The translations under genes and the position numbers were made by a program. Below, piece by piece: positions 5,352 to 13,001 of a stretch of DNA of 34,769 nucleotides. A model generated the notes under the pieces. The model saw nothing but the letters and a program-made list of their open reading frames with translations. It did not search any database and was not told where the DNA came from. Location: positions 1 to 34,769 of IMG/VR virus record IMGVR_UViG_3300010885_004539, one strand, 5' to 3'. How positions within the stretch are numbered: the stretch's first letter is position 1; every line of letters starts with the position of its first letter. The stretch comes from a virus.

Positions 5352-5681
5352 TTATTTCTTTCTTTCATAAGGAGTGATCAGCCATTGACTGAACTCAGGG
5401 TTATCGAGGAAGACACCAATCAAAGAACTTGCTAGGTGTCTTACCTGTGTTTCTTCAAGACCAAGACCAATGATGTTATCGATGCCGTGGATGACCTCAT
5501 GGAGAACCGTATCGGCCTCCTCAATGGGATGTTGATCATCCTTGATGGTTATCTCCATCGATGCACCTTCACACAACCCAAGCAGACTTGGAGAGCCTAG
5601 TTTGGGTGATGCTTTGTGATACTCAATGTTGTGATCACGGCCAAAGATACGAACACCTGTAGGTCTCTTAGGTCTTCTCAT
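5352..5681 (-). CDS. Putative zinc metallopeptidase (HExxH) in the lysis cassette
   Basis: The 109-residue protein carries a clear zincin motif, HEVIHGID (His61, Glu62, His65), followed by a helix LGLEETQVRHLASSLIGVFL in which Glu76 or Glu77 could be the third zinc ligand. This arrangement is seen in small phage and ImmA-like metallopeptidase-fold proteins. The N-terminus is basic (MRRPKRP). There is no signal peptide or transmembrane segment, so it is not a spanin. The start at 5681 overlaps the holin stop by 14 bases. In T7 the Rz gene lies near this place, between holin and large terminase. The substrate is unknown. Confidence 0.6.
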   Translation of the reverse strand: MRRPKRPTGVRIFGRDHNIEYHKASPKLGSPSLLGLCEGASMEITIKDDQHPIEEADTVLHEVIHGIDNIIGLGLEETQVRHLASSLIGVFLDNPEFSQWLITPYERKK

Positions 5682-5850
5682 CGGTTCCTACCGCAGCCTT
5701 GGAGCGCTTTGAGATAATGAAGTTGATGAGTTGAACTGCTGTCCAGATGATGGAGAGAACAGCAGCCGTTGGAGGTAGGTATCCCATGAAGCTGCTCACG
5801 GCGATACCAAGGGATGCTCCATCGGTGGTTAATACAAGAGGATGGGCCAT
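5668..5850 (-). CDS. Holin (small membrane protein, T7 gp17.5 position)
   Basis: The 60-residue protein contains a hydrophobic region, GASLGIAVSSFMGY, a PP turn, then AAVLSIIWTAVQLINFII, and a basic-acidic tail (SKRSKAAVGTDEKT). Size, charge layout and the location between tail fibre genes and terminase match class II holins of T7-like phages. It would form membrane lesions that let the amidase encoded far upstream (31089-30646) reach the cell wall. No clear Shine-Dalgarno sequence precedes ATG at 5850. Confidence 0.75.
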   Translation of the reverse strand: MAHPLVLTTDGASLGIAVSSFMGYLPPTAAVLSIIWTAVQLINFIISKRSKAAVGTDEKT

Positions 5851-5876
5851 TTGGTTATGGGGGTAGTTAAAGAGGA

Positions 5877-6512
5877 TTACATGAATGAAAAGAAGGCGGA
5901 CGAAATAGAACCAGTGACTGCTTGAGAAAATGCGATAGCAAAGGAGGACATAAAGTTACTGGTTGGGATAGAGGCTGTCCTCACCGTAGTTGCACCAGCA
6001 CTGGCAGCATTCTCATCAACAGCGAGTAACCCATAGATAACACCTGTTCCATTCTGAGTTAATCGTCTAGTAGTCGATGCGGGTGCAGTCCATGTAGAAC
6101 TCGTCTTCTTATGAGCGAATACACTGATAACGAGGTCGTTAGTTTTCGTTGTAGTTATACTGCTGGTGACTACGGAGTTTCCGCCGGCAGAACTATCTCC
6201 GTATCCAGCTATATCCAGCGGAGAGTCTGCAATCCCTCTGTACACCATCATCCCAAAGCTGGAATTGCCAGTTGATTTTCCTGAAGGTACATCAACCTCT
6301 GAACCTGAATCTATCTTGTACCAAAGACTGAGATTGGTATCCGTGGAATTAAAATTCAAGATTCCAACAGTCCAGCCAGAGGGCGTAGCGAAAACCCCGT
6401 TAGAGCTACCTACGATTACCAGCAGATCACCAGCAGCATGTCCCGTGGGGAGAACTGCTGTTGGGGATATTCCAGTTCCTACTGCACCAGCAGCTACGAA
6501 TGACCATGCCAT
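5877..6512 (-). CDS. Putative tail-associated beta-sandwich protein
   Basis: The 211-residue protein starts (MAWSFVAAG) one base after the tail fibre stop. It is rich in Ser, Thr, Gly and beta-branched residues, with a conserved-looking pattern: AAGDLLVIVGSS, PSGWTV, LSLWYKI, MMVYRGI, DLVISVFAHK, TWTAP, LLAVDENA and SFAIAF. I have seen this pattern in phage proteins with a jelly-roll-like domain, often near receptor-binding proteins. There is no signal peptide. The tight spacing after the fibre suggests a second receptor-binding or fibre-tip protein, or a fibre chaperone. The exact role is inferred from context. Confidence 0.55.
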   Translation of the reverse strand: MAWSFVAAGAVGTGISPTAVLPTGHAAGDLLVIVGSSNGVFATPSGWTVGILNFNSTDTNLSLWYKIDSGSEVDVPSGKSTGNSSFGMMVYRGIADSPLDIAGYGDSSAGGNSVVTSSITTTKTNDLVISVFAHKKTSSTWTAPASTTRRLTQNGTGVIYGLLAVDENAASAGATTVRTASIPTSNFMSSFAIAFSQAVTGSISSAFFSFM

Positions 6513-6513
6513 C

Positions 6514-8388
6514 TTAAGCCACCGCCACGCAACGCCACTTGGATGTAGTTACGTTCCAGAAGAACCCAACATCCAAACGAGCGGTAGTCACGGTAGTAGT
6601 TGGCAGAGCAACACCACCAGAGGCTTCAAAGGAGGAGCCAAAGGTCAGTGCAACAGCAGCCGTACCAGTAACACTAATCCGCAGGGTGTCTCCAGCAACA
6701 GGCGTACCTGTCATCGTGAAGCCAGTGATCGCAGCAGTCTGTGCCGTGATAGTTACAACCTCATAGCTATCAGAGTTGATTGCCGGGGCAGGAACATTAG
6801 CAGTTAGTGAGAGGACACGATTGGTCACACGCTTGTTGGTCAATGTCTCGACACCCGTAGGTACAGAGTAGTCATTACCAGCAGTAGCATTCGCAAGAGC
6901 GCCCCCTGATGCAGCTTTGAGCAACGCTGTGCCAGCCGGTGGTGCTAGGTAATCAGTACCAGCAGTAGCATTAGCCAACGCACCACTTGATGCAGCCTTG
7001 AGCATCGATGTGCCTGAAGGTGGTGCAAGGTAGTCAGTACCAGCTACTGCATTTGCCAGAGCGCCACTAGATGCAGCCTTTAGCAACGCTGTGCCAGCAG
7101 GGGGTGCAAGGAAGTCAGTACCTGCAACAGCAGCAACCAGTGCGCTACCAGAGCCACCCTTGAGTACCCCAGAGCCAGCAGGAGGTACAAGGTAGTCAGT
7201 CCCCGCAGTAGCCACCGAGAGGACACCAGAGTTCAGCTTGGGTATCCCCGATTGGGTAGCCCGCTTGATGACCTTGCCGGTAGTCGATGAGTACAGCGCC
7301 AACTCACTATCCACTGAAGCAGAAGCACTCGATGAGGCATCACCATAGTCAGTCCCCAAGGTAGCTACAGAGATGACACCAGCGGTCAGCTTGACGATGC
7401 CGGTCTGGGTTGCTCTCTTGATGATCTTGCCCGTTGTCGAGGAGAAGAGTGCAAGCTCGTTATCAACGGAGGATGCGGAGGTCGAGGTTACATCACCAGC
7501 GCCACTCCCAGAAGCACCTGTAGAACCTGTAGCACCAGTAGCCCCGGTCGGCCCAGTAGCACCATTAGTACCGTTAGTACCAGCAGCACCTGTAGCACCA
7601 GTAAGTCCGGTAGCACCTGTAGCACCAGTAAGTCCGGTAGCACCATTAGTACCAGCAGCACCTGTAGCACCTGTTGTTCCAGTCGAGCCAGTTGGCCCAG
7701 CCCCACCAGTTGCCCCAACAGCACCGTTAGCACCGTTAGTACCGTTAGTACCGTTAGTACCAGCTAGTGCAAGCACATCCCAGTAGGACACATTGGGGGG
7801 AGCATGGTTAATACCTGAAGCATTGGCAACGTATGAGTTTCCAGCAAGAGTGACGGCATCTCTATTGGTATAAGTAATGACGCTATTCCATGTACCAAGC
7901 CAGTTGATCTTGTTTACCACAGCAAGACTTGCCTGAGTGGTAGCTGTACTGGCTGAACCACTTGCAGCAGAAGCACTGGAGGCAGCGGCTGATGCACTCG
8001 AGGCTGAAGCATTAGCGCTCACAACGGCAGCAGCAGCACTAGCGGCTGAAGCAACAGTGGTGGTTCCAATGAGCAGCGCAGTGTCGAGAGACTCTTGCGC
8101 CATGTAGAACATCTGAGTACCGTCAGCGTTAAGCGAACTGGCAGTCAGTACAGAGGCATCTTGGAAGGCGACCAGACGAGTAGCGAGTGAAGTACTGCGA
8201 CGAATATCTACAGTGACTCCAATGGCTGGCGCGGAGGCCAAGTGAATGATACCGGCTGATGCCCATGTGAATGCGGCAACCACACCATTCAAGGTGACAG
8301 CTATATGGCTTTTATTGATGTAGCCGAACGGCACTGCGAAATCGGTAAGAATACCGTTACCCGCATACTGTACGTTTGAGTAGGCCAT
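6514..8388 (-). CDS. 17: Tail fibre protein with collagen-like shaft
   Basis: The 624-residue fibre is built as follows. Residues 1-150 match the T7 gp17 N-terminal tail-attachment domain ([24 protein letters not shown]), followed by an Ala/Ser-rich coiled segment. Residues 163-207 resemble a CBM5/12-type carbohydrate-binding module ([35 protein letters not shown]). Residues 210-293 are 28 Gly-X-Y triplets. Two diverged copies of a 45-50-residue unit ([26 protein letters not shown]) and four 27-residue repeats come next, then [13 protein letters not shown] and a beta-rich tip ending [12 protein letters not shown] at 8388 has GGAGA seven bases upstream. It should be the host-recognition fibre. 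Confidence 0.9.
   Translation of the reverse strand: MAYSNVQYAGNGILTDFAVPFGYINKSHIAVTLNGVVAAFTWASAGIIHLASAPAIGVTVDIRRSTSLATRLVAFQDASVLTASSLNADGTQMFYMAQESLDTALLIGTTTVASAASAAAAVVSANASASSASAAASSASAASGSASTATTQASLAVVNKINWLGTWNSVITYTNRDAVTLAGNSYVANASGINHAPPNVSYWDVLALAGTNGTNGTNGANGAVGATGGAGPTGSTGTTGATGAAGTNGATGLTGATGATGLTGATGAAGTNGTNGATGPTGATGATGSTGASGSGAGDVTSTSASSVDNELALFSSTTGKIIKRATQTGIVKLTAGVISVATLGTDYGDASSSASASVDSELALYSSTTGKVIKRATQSGIPKLNSGVLSVATAGTDYLVPPAGSGVLKGGSGSALVAAVAGTDFLAPPAGTALLKAASSGALANAVAGTDYLAPPSGTSMLKAASSGALANATAGTDYLAPPAGTALLKAASGGALANATAGNDYSVPTGVETLTNKRVTNRVLSLTANVPAPAINSDSYEVVTITAQTAAITGFTMTGTPVAGDTLRISVTGTAAVALTFGSSFEASGGVALPTTTVTTARLDVGFFWNVTTSKWRCVAVA
6877..7200 (-). repeat. 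Four 81-bp in-frame repeats in the tail fibre gene
   Basis: The fibre holds four consecutive 27-residue units (residues 397-504), each starting T-D-Y/F-L and containing [14 protein letters not shown] and GALANA-AG. Copies two to four are nearly identical; the first is more diverged. They probably form repeating beta or triple-helical shaft elements and could change in number by recombination. Confidence 0.85.
7507..7761 (-). repeat. Collagen-like Gly-X-Y coding repeat
   Basis: About 28 Gly-X-Y triplets (residues 210-293), mostly GAT, GTN, GLT and GPT. On the plus strand this gives long GTA/ACC runs with extra open frames that are only shadows. Collagen-like segments in phage fibres form trimeric shafts. 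The near-identical codon blocks suggest slippage or recombination. Confidence 0.9.
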
Positions 8389-8448
8389 TAAATCTCCAAA
8401 GAGGGAAAACTGGGGAGAGGGCCGTGAAGCCCCCTCACTGCCAGTCTG

Positions 8449-11400
8449 TTAAGGATGTTGAGGTTTCTGCGAAGGATCACTCTTCGGATAATGTGAAGAG
8501 GTGAAGTCAACGATGTTTCTTGCTCCCCATGTATTCACACCGGGGAGAATTCCCATCGCATCATTCATTTCCTGTTTAGTGGTAATAGTGTCGGACAAGG
8601 GGGACATAGCCTGTGTAGCAGCCTGTGCCGTACCCATCATCCTCTTCAGCACCATAAACGAAGGAGTCATCAACAAGTTTCTGTTGTCGGTATTGTTCGT
8701 TCCATTACCAAAGAATGAATGACCAGTAGCGAACTGAGTAGGGGTATCAATAACCATCGATAGAATCCCCAAGGTGGACAGCCGTTGAATAGCTGCCTTT
8801 GCAATCCGATCACCAGTGAGTCTCTTGTTAAGCTCTTCCTGATTGTGAGCGAAGTTAAGAGAAGTCTGTAACGAGTAAGCCAGCATTTCCCCAACGAATC
8901 CCGTGGTGAATACCATCGCCGCTGTACGGTCGCGATAGTGGACATTCTTGAGGAACTGCTTGGCGTGAGCAACCATCATAAAGGTACGCAGCTCACCAAT
9001 GATCTTGCCCGTAGTGGTGTGCATCCAAGGCATCGTTTCACCGATGTTGTGATCTTGAATACCATCACGGGTAAATCGCTCGATGGCTAGGGAGAAGTCA
9101 CCATAGGTCTTGGGATCGTGCTGTTGCCAGCCTTCCCAATCTATGTGCTGTACGACACCCTTTTGGTCAGCGATGGTGTGACTATTGAGGTCAGCGAGTG
9201 TTGCCTTGATGTTGGCGCTATCAATACCCTGCCCTACCAAACGCTCTATGAACCCAGCGTCCATCTTATTCTTGCCCACACTGATATCGAACAAGTGTTG
9301 AATGGAGAACTTGGCTGCAAGATTACGAGTAGCAGCGGTGAATGAGGCATTGCCTGAGATAACATCGACAACGTGTGATGCCTTGTTGGCGAAGTTCTCG
9401 AACTTGGTGAGTCCCCTGTTGTAGCTGAACTCAGACACCTCATGCTCACGTGCATAGCTCATGGCGTATTCATTACCAAAGCCAAGCATGTGCTGAATGT
9501 CTACCCCAAGTTGATCCGCTGGAGCAACCCCGTTGCGCATCATTGTGATGATGTTCCTTAGTGATGGTATCTGTGACCACGTACCATGAAAGGCTGAGAG
9601 AGCCATCGCATTCTTGATCTCGAATCCAGCAGCAATTCCCAACTGACCAAGCATGACTGAGCGGGTATAAGCCCTCATAGCACCAAAGAAGCGATTACCC
9701 ATGGAGAACGTCTGAGTACTCATGGGTTCGCCCACCGTATGCTTGAACATGTCATCGATCAACTTCATTCCAGCTACGTGAGTGTGGGGGTCTGTGTTGA
9801 TTGCATTCCCCGTTGCCCATCCATTCGCTTGCTCAACCCGCGCAGCCCAATCAGAGCGTGACTTGATACCATGCTCTGCCATGCTGATCCAGCCACCCAT
9901 CGTGTTCGTATATTTATCAACGAGCAACCGGGAGTCGTTCTCAAGAAGGTCAGACATGCGGAGAGTTTGGCCATTGCTTTGAATGGTTGCATGTTCATCC
10001 AAGTCAATCCTGTGCTTTAGACTGCCAGTCACAGCAGACTGACTCCCAGCTTTCTTCTGGAACATCACATCAACAATTGCATTGATATCGTGAGCTGCAA
10101 GACCATGCCGAGTGAGTTCGGTGCGTAGCGTCCCCATGTCTTTCCCATTGAGGAGAATGTCAGACACGTCAGCGCGATACTCGAGCTTCAGGATTGCATT
10201 GGTGAATGCTTTACCTACATCCTTGTTGCCCTTCATTCCGGGGGCCATGAATGCTTCCGCGAAGAGTTGGTGAACAGCATCCTCACCATGAAGTTTACTC
10301 ATCTCCCTTATCTTGTTGTGGAGATACACACGGTTGACATAGTTGCCACCGGTAGGGAGATTCTCTGCACCCTCGAGGCCCGAGTCGAGCGCCTTCTTAC
10401 CCATCGTGTCATAGAACGAACGCAGTGCTTTAGAAGCACGTTGGTACGCGGGGGCCAACTCAGGATTCAAGCGGATAATCGCTGTGTCACCACGAGCCAC
10501 CTTGGTCACATTGGAATAGAACTCAGCCATGAATCTGACCTTCTCAGCGAAGTTCATGTTCTTAGCCTTGGCTGCATCATTGAAGGCTTGCTTCATCTCA
10601 TAATGAACAGCACCGGCAGTAACTCTACGGAGCCTCTCCTTGCGTTCCGATACAGTGATCCCTTGAGCCTTCGTCTTCGAGTTACCAATAGGGTCTTTCA
10701 CCAGTTCATGCCCGAGTTGCGAGATGTACGGATTGGGATTTCTATTGAGTACTGCGGAGATGTCGAGCCGGATGGGAACCTTCTTACCACCTATGGTAGC
10801 GAAGGCCATGTACGTCCCCGGTTGCGGCTGTAGGGGTTGAGGAGTGTTGATAGCGTGATCAATCAGTCCATCCATCGACCCTGCTTCGCCACCAATGAAG
10901 TGGGTATTGAGTGAGTCACGGGAGGTTTCTTTAAGGCGGGAACCAATAAGTTGCTCGGTATGAACCATAGCTCTCTTGAAAGCAGACTCATCCATCTCCT
11001 TGCCTATCCCCAAGACCTTCTTCACCTGACTCCAGAAACGGGAGCCAGCAGTTTCAGTCTTGCCTACAGTTATCTGCTCAAGATGCTTTTGGAATTCAGC
11101 ATTAGAGAATGCCTCGGCAACGAACTCCCTGACGTTTGTGAATCCGTAGAAGTTCTTCCCTTTGCTATTCTTGATAAGCCGCTGCTCAGTCCACTTCTTG
11201 GTATGAATAAAGAGAGCATTCAGTTCAATAACAGCGTTTACCTGTTTAGGATTTAGTTCTATATGTCCCCTGAGTGCAGCTACAGTGTGTGCGTGTACCA
11301 ATTCATGTAGATATACCTGCGCACTATCGAAGCCAAGATTCTTGAGTTCACTAGCAGACTTCACGAATGTCACAGCATAGTTATGTTCGCCCCCATAGTG

Positions 11401-12990
11401 GACACCACCCATTGCACCAGTCTGGAGATTACGAGTGACGTTATCGTGAGATATGAAGGTGCGAGTAGTCAGTTCCTTGGTGGCCAGTAACCTAGCGATA
11501 ATAGGGGCCATAGCAGTCCCCTCGAAGTGAGGGGCAATAGCTCGGAGCGTTGCGTGTTGCTTGACCTCGACTGCTGCTCCACTCTTCAGGTTAGCGCGTA
11601 ACCTTCCTATCCATCCCGTTCCCTTCCCATAGTTAGTGGAAGTATTAGCAACGTCTACTCCCTTGGGAATAACATCAGTCAACACAGTGTCCTTTTTGGG
11701 AGCACCCGTAGCACCAGGAATATCTACAGCGGGGACATCATGGGGAATCTCAGAGGGTGTATCGACAACTACGTCCTTACCCAAGGGGACAGTCGGTGGG
11801 GTATCTCCCGGTGGATGCTCACCAGTAGCAGGGGCATTAGGAGGAGGTTCCTCATGGGGAATCTCAGGGGGTGTATCGACAACTACGTCCTTACCCAAGG
11901 GGATAGTTGGTGGGGTATCTCCCGGTGGATGCTCACCAGTAGCAGGGGCATTAGGAGGAGGTTCCTCATGGGGAATCTCACCACCAGCTTCCTGACGCTT
12001 GATCTCTTCCACGTGATACCCATAGGTACGAAGGGTCTCCAAATCATGGGCAGCCAGCGTTTCACCCGTATGCAACCGTTCAAAGATGTTGAGTACATCC
12101 CTCTCCAGCGCGGCTGCTCTGGTCACCTTGCCCATCTGACGAGCGCCAACGAAGGCAAACGGGGCAGAGAAGGCAGCACCCATGAGAGTTGCACTGAGTA
12201 CTTGGTTAGAGTCATGCTCGAAACCAACGCCTTGACGCAGGGCTTCATAACCACCACCAAGGCCAGCACCAGCGACTATACCTGTAGCCACAGCAGTACC
12301 CTTAGCACCCCCAGCAGCAGCCTCTCCAAGGGCAGCAGCAGCCTTTGCCATTTCAGCAGCACGTACAGCAGGGTCTACAATCTTGGAGGCAACACGGGCT
12401 GCTTGGGCTGCACCAGCGAGGGTCATACCGCCCTTCACCGTTGCAGCTATCTTACTGATTCCCGCAGTAGCCAGACCAAGAGCCAAGCTCGAGGGATTGA
12501 CCACGCCAAGACCGAACCGTCCTATCTGGCCAGCACGATCCAGCGTACCCAATAGCTCCTGATCCTTCATTTTATCCATGATGTTTCCACGGATGTAGTT
12601 GGCATGAGCTTGGGAGGTTGTGTTGTAGAACTCCCCATGATATTGCTCAGGGATGCCGGTAGTAAGCTCCTTCCAGTTGGATGCCTCAGTGGGCCTCCAG
12701 TTGTTGTCAGGATTAAACTCGGTATGGCCAACAATCCACCCCATGCCATGCTGGATAATGTCATCCTCGCGGAGCATCGCACCGGCTGCTGCACTTCCAT
12801 AGCCCAGCTTGGTGTAGGAGTTCTCGATCGACAGCTTGTGTTCCAGTGCATCCTTCGAGGAAGAAGGCGGGGTAACATTATCTGCCCCTGAGGGGATCAC
12901 ATTCGGGCCTCCAGCGAGGGTCGCATGGGCTTGCTCGAGTGACACGCCCGGAGGCGCATCTCCCGTAAGGTTATCCAGAATGCTGGACAT
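8449..12990 (-). CDS. 16: Internal virion / DNA ejection protein (gp16-like) with HExxH motif
   Basis: With 1513 residues this is the longest gene (T7 gp16 has 1318). The gp16 protein forms part of the internal core and, after ejection, the channel through the cell envelope. Visible parts are an Ala/Gly-rich region (about 170-260, AAAALGEAAAGGAKGTAVAT), a Pro-rich segment of two 38-residue repeats (about 341-417), and a zincin motif VYLHELVHAH (His562, Glu563, His566) with EFVAEAF (Glu622/Glu626) as possible third ligand. A long helical C-terminal half follows. No transglycosylase domain is seen at the N-terminus, unlike T7. ATG at 12990 follows AAGGAG. The tail fibre gene comes next. Confidence 0.85.
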   Translation of the reverse strand: MSSILDNLTGDAPPGVSLEQAHATLAGGPNVIPSGADNVTPPSSSKDALEHKLSIENSYTKLGYGSAAAGAMLREDDIIQHGMGWIVGHTEFNPDNNWRPTEASNWKELTTGIPEQYHGEFYNTTSQAHANYIRGNIMDKMKDQELLGTLDRAGQIGRFGLGVVNPSSLALGLATAGISKIAATVKGGMTLAGAAQAARVASKIVDPAVRAAEMAKAAAALGEAAAGGAKGTAVATGIVAGAGLGGGYEALRQGVGFEHDSNQVLSATLMGAAFSAPFAFVGARQMGKVTRAAALERDVLNIFERLHTGETLAAHDLETLRTYGYHVEEIKRQEAGGEIPHEEPPPNAPATGEHPPGDTPPTIPLGKDVVVDTPPEIPHEEPPPNAPATGEHPPGDTPPTVPLGKDVVVDTPSEIPHDVPAVDIPGATGAPKKDTVLTDVIPKGVDVANTSTNYGKGTGWIGRLRANLKSGAAVEVKQHATLRAIAPHFEGTAMAPIIARLLATKELTTRTFISHDNVTRNLQTGAMGGVHYGGEHNYAVTFVKSASELKNLGFDSAQVYLHELVHAHTVAALRGHIELNPKQVNAVIELNALFIHTKKWTEQRLIKNSKGKNFYGFTNVREFVAEAFSNAEFQKHLEQITVGKTETAGSRFWSQVKKVLGIGKEMDESAFKRAMVHTEQLIGSRLKETSRDSLNTHFIGGEAGSMDGLIDHAINTPQPLQPQPGTYMAFATIGGKKVPIRLDISAVLNRNPNPYISQLGHELVKDPIGNSKTKAQGITVSERKERLRRVTAGAVHYEMKQAFNDAAKAKNMNFAEKVRFMAEFYSNVTKVARGDTAIIRLNPELAPAYQRASKALRSFYDTMGKKALDSGLEGAENLPTGGNYVNRVYLHNKIREMSKLHGEDAVHQLFAEAFMAPGMKGNKDVGKAFTNAILKLEYRADVSDILLNGKDMGTLRTELTRHGLAAHDINAIVDVMFQKKAGSQSAVTGSLKHRIDLDEHATIQSNGQTLRMSDLLENDSRLLVDKYTNTMGGWISMAEHGIKSRSDWAARVEQANGWATGNAINTDPHTHVAGMKLIDDMFKHTVGEPMSTQTFSMGNRFFGAMRAYTRSVMLGQLGIAAGFEIKNAMALSAFHGTWSQIPSLRNIITMMRNGVAPADQLGVDIQHMLGFGNEYAMSYAREHEVSEFSYNRGLTKFENFANKASHVVDVISGNASFTAATRNLAAKFSIQHLFDISVGKNKMDAGFIERLVGQGIDSANIKATLADLNSHTIADQKGVVQHIDWEGWQQHDPKTYGDFSLAIERFTRDGIQDHNIGETMPWMHTTTGKIIGELRTFMMVAHAKQFLKNVHYRDRTAAMVFTTGFVGEMLAYSLQTSLNFAHNQEELNKRLTGDRIAKAAIQRLSTLGILSMVIDTPTQFATGHSFFGNGTNNTDNRNLLMTPSFMVLKRMMGTAQAATQAMSPLSDTITTKQEMNDAMGILPGVNTWGARNIVDFTSSHYPKSDPSQKPQHP
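11741..11968 (-). repeat. Two 114-bp tandem repeats encoding a Pro-rich linker
   Basis: Units at 11741-11854 and 11855-11968 are nearly identical (a few substitutions) and are followed by the start of a third. Each encodes 38 residues containing IPHEEPPPNAPATGEHPPGD and VVVDTP. The length is a multiple of three, so the frame is kept. It is probably an extended spacer between domains of the gp16-like protein. Confidence 0.9.
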
Positions 12991-13001
12991 AAAGCTCCTT
13001 C

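Noticed and set aside
7373-7786. Pro/Val/Ala-rich open frame opposite the tail fibre gene
   Set aside because: It is the antisense reading of the Gly-X-Y repeat; its composition is a by-product of the codons used.
11740-12555. 271-codon plus-strand open frame opposite the gp16-like gene
   Set aside because: It is antisense to a well-supported gene, repeats with the 114-bp units, and has no recognisable protein pattern.
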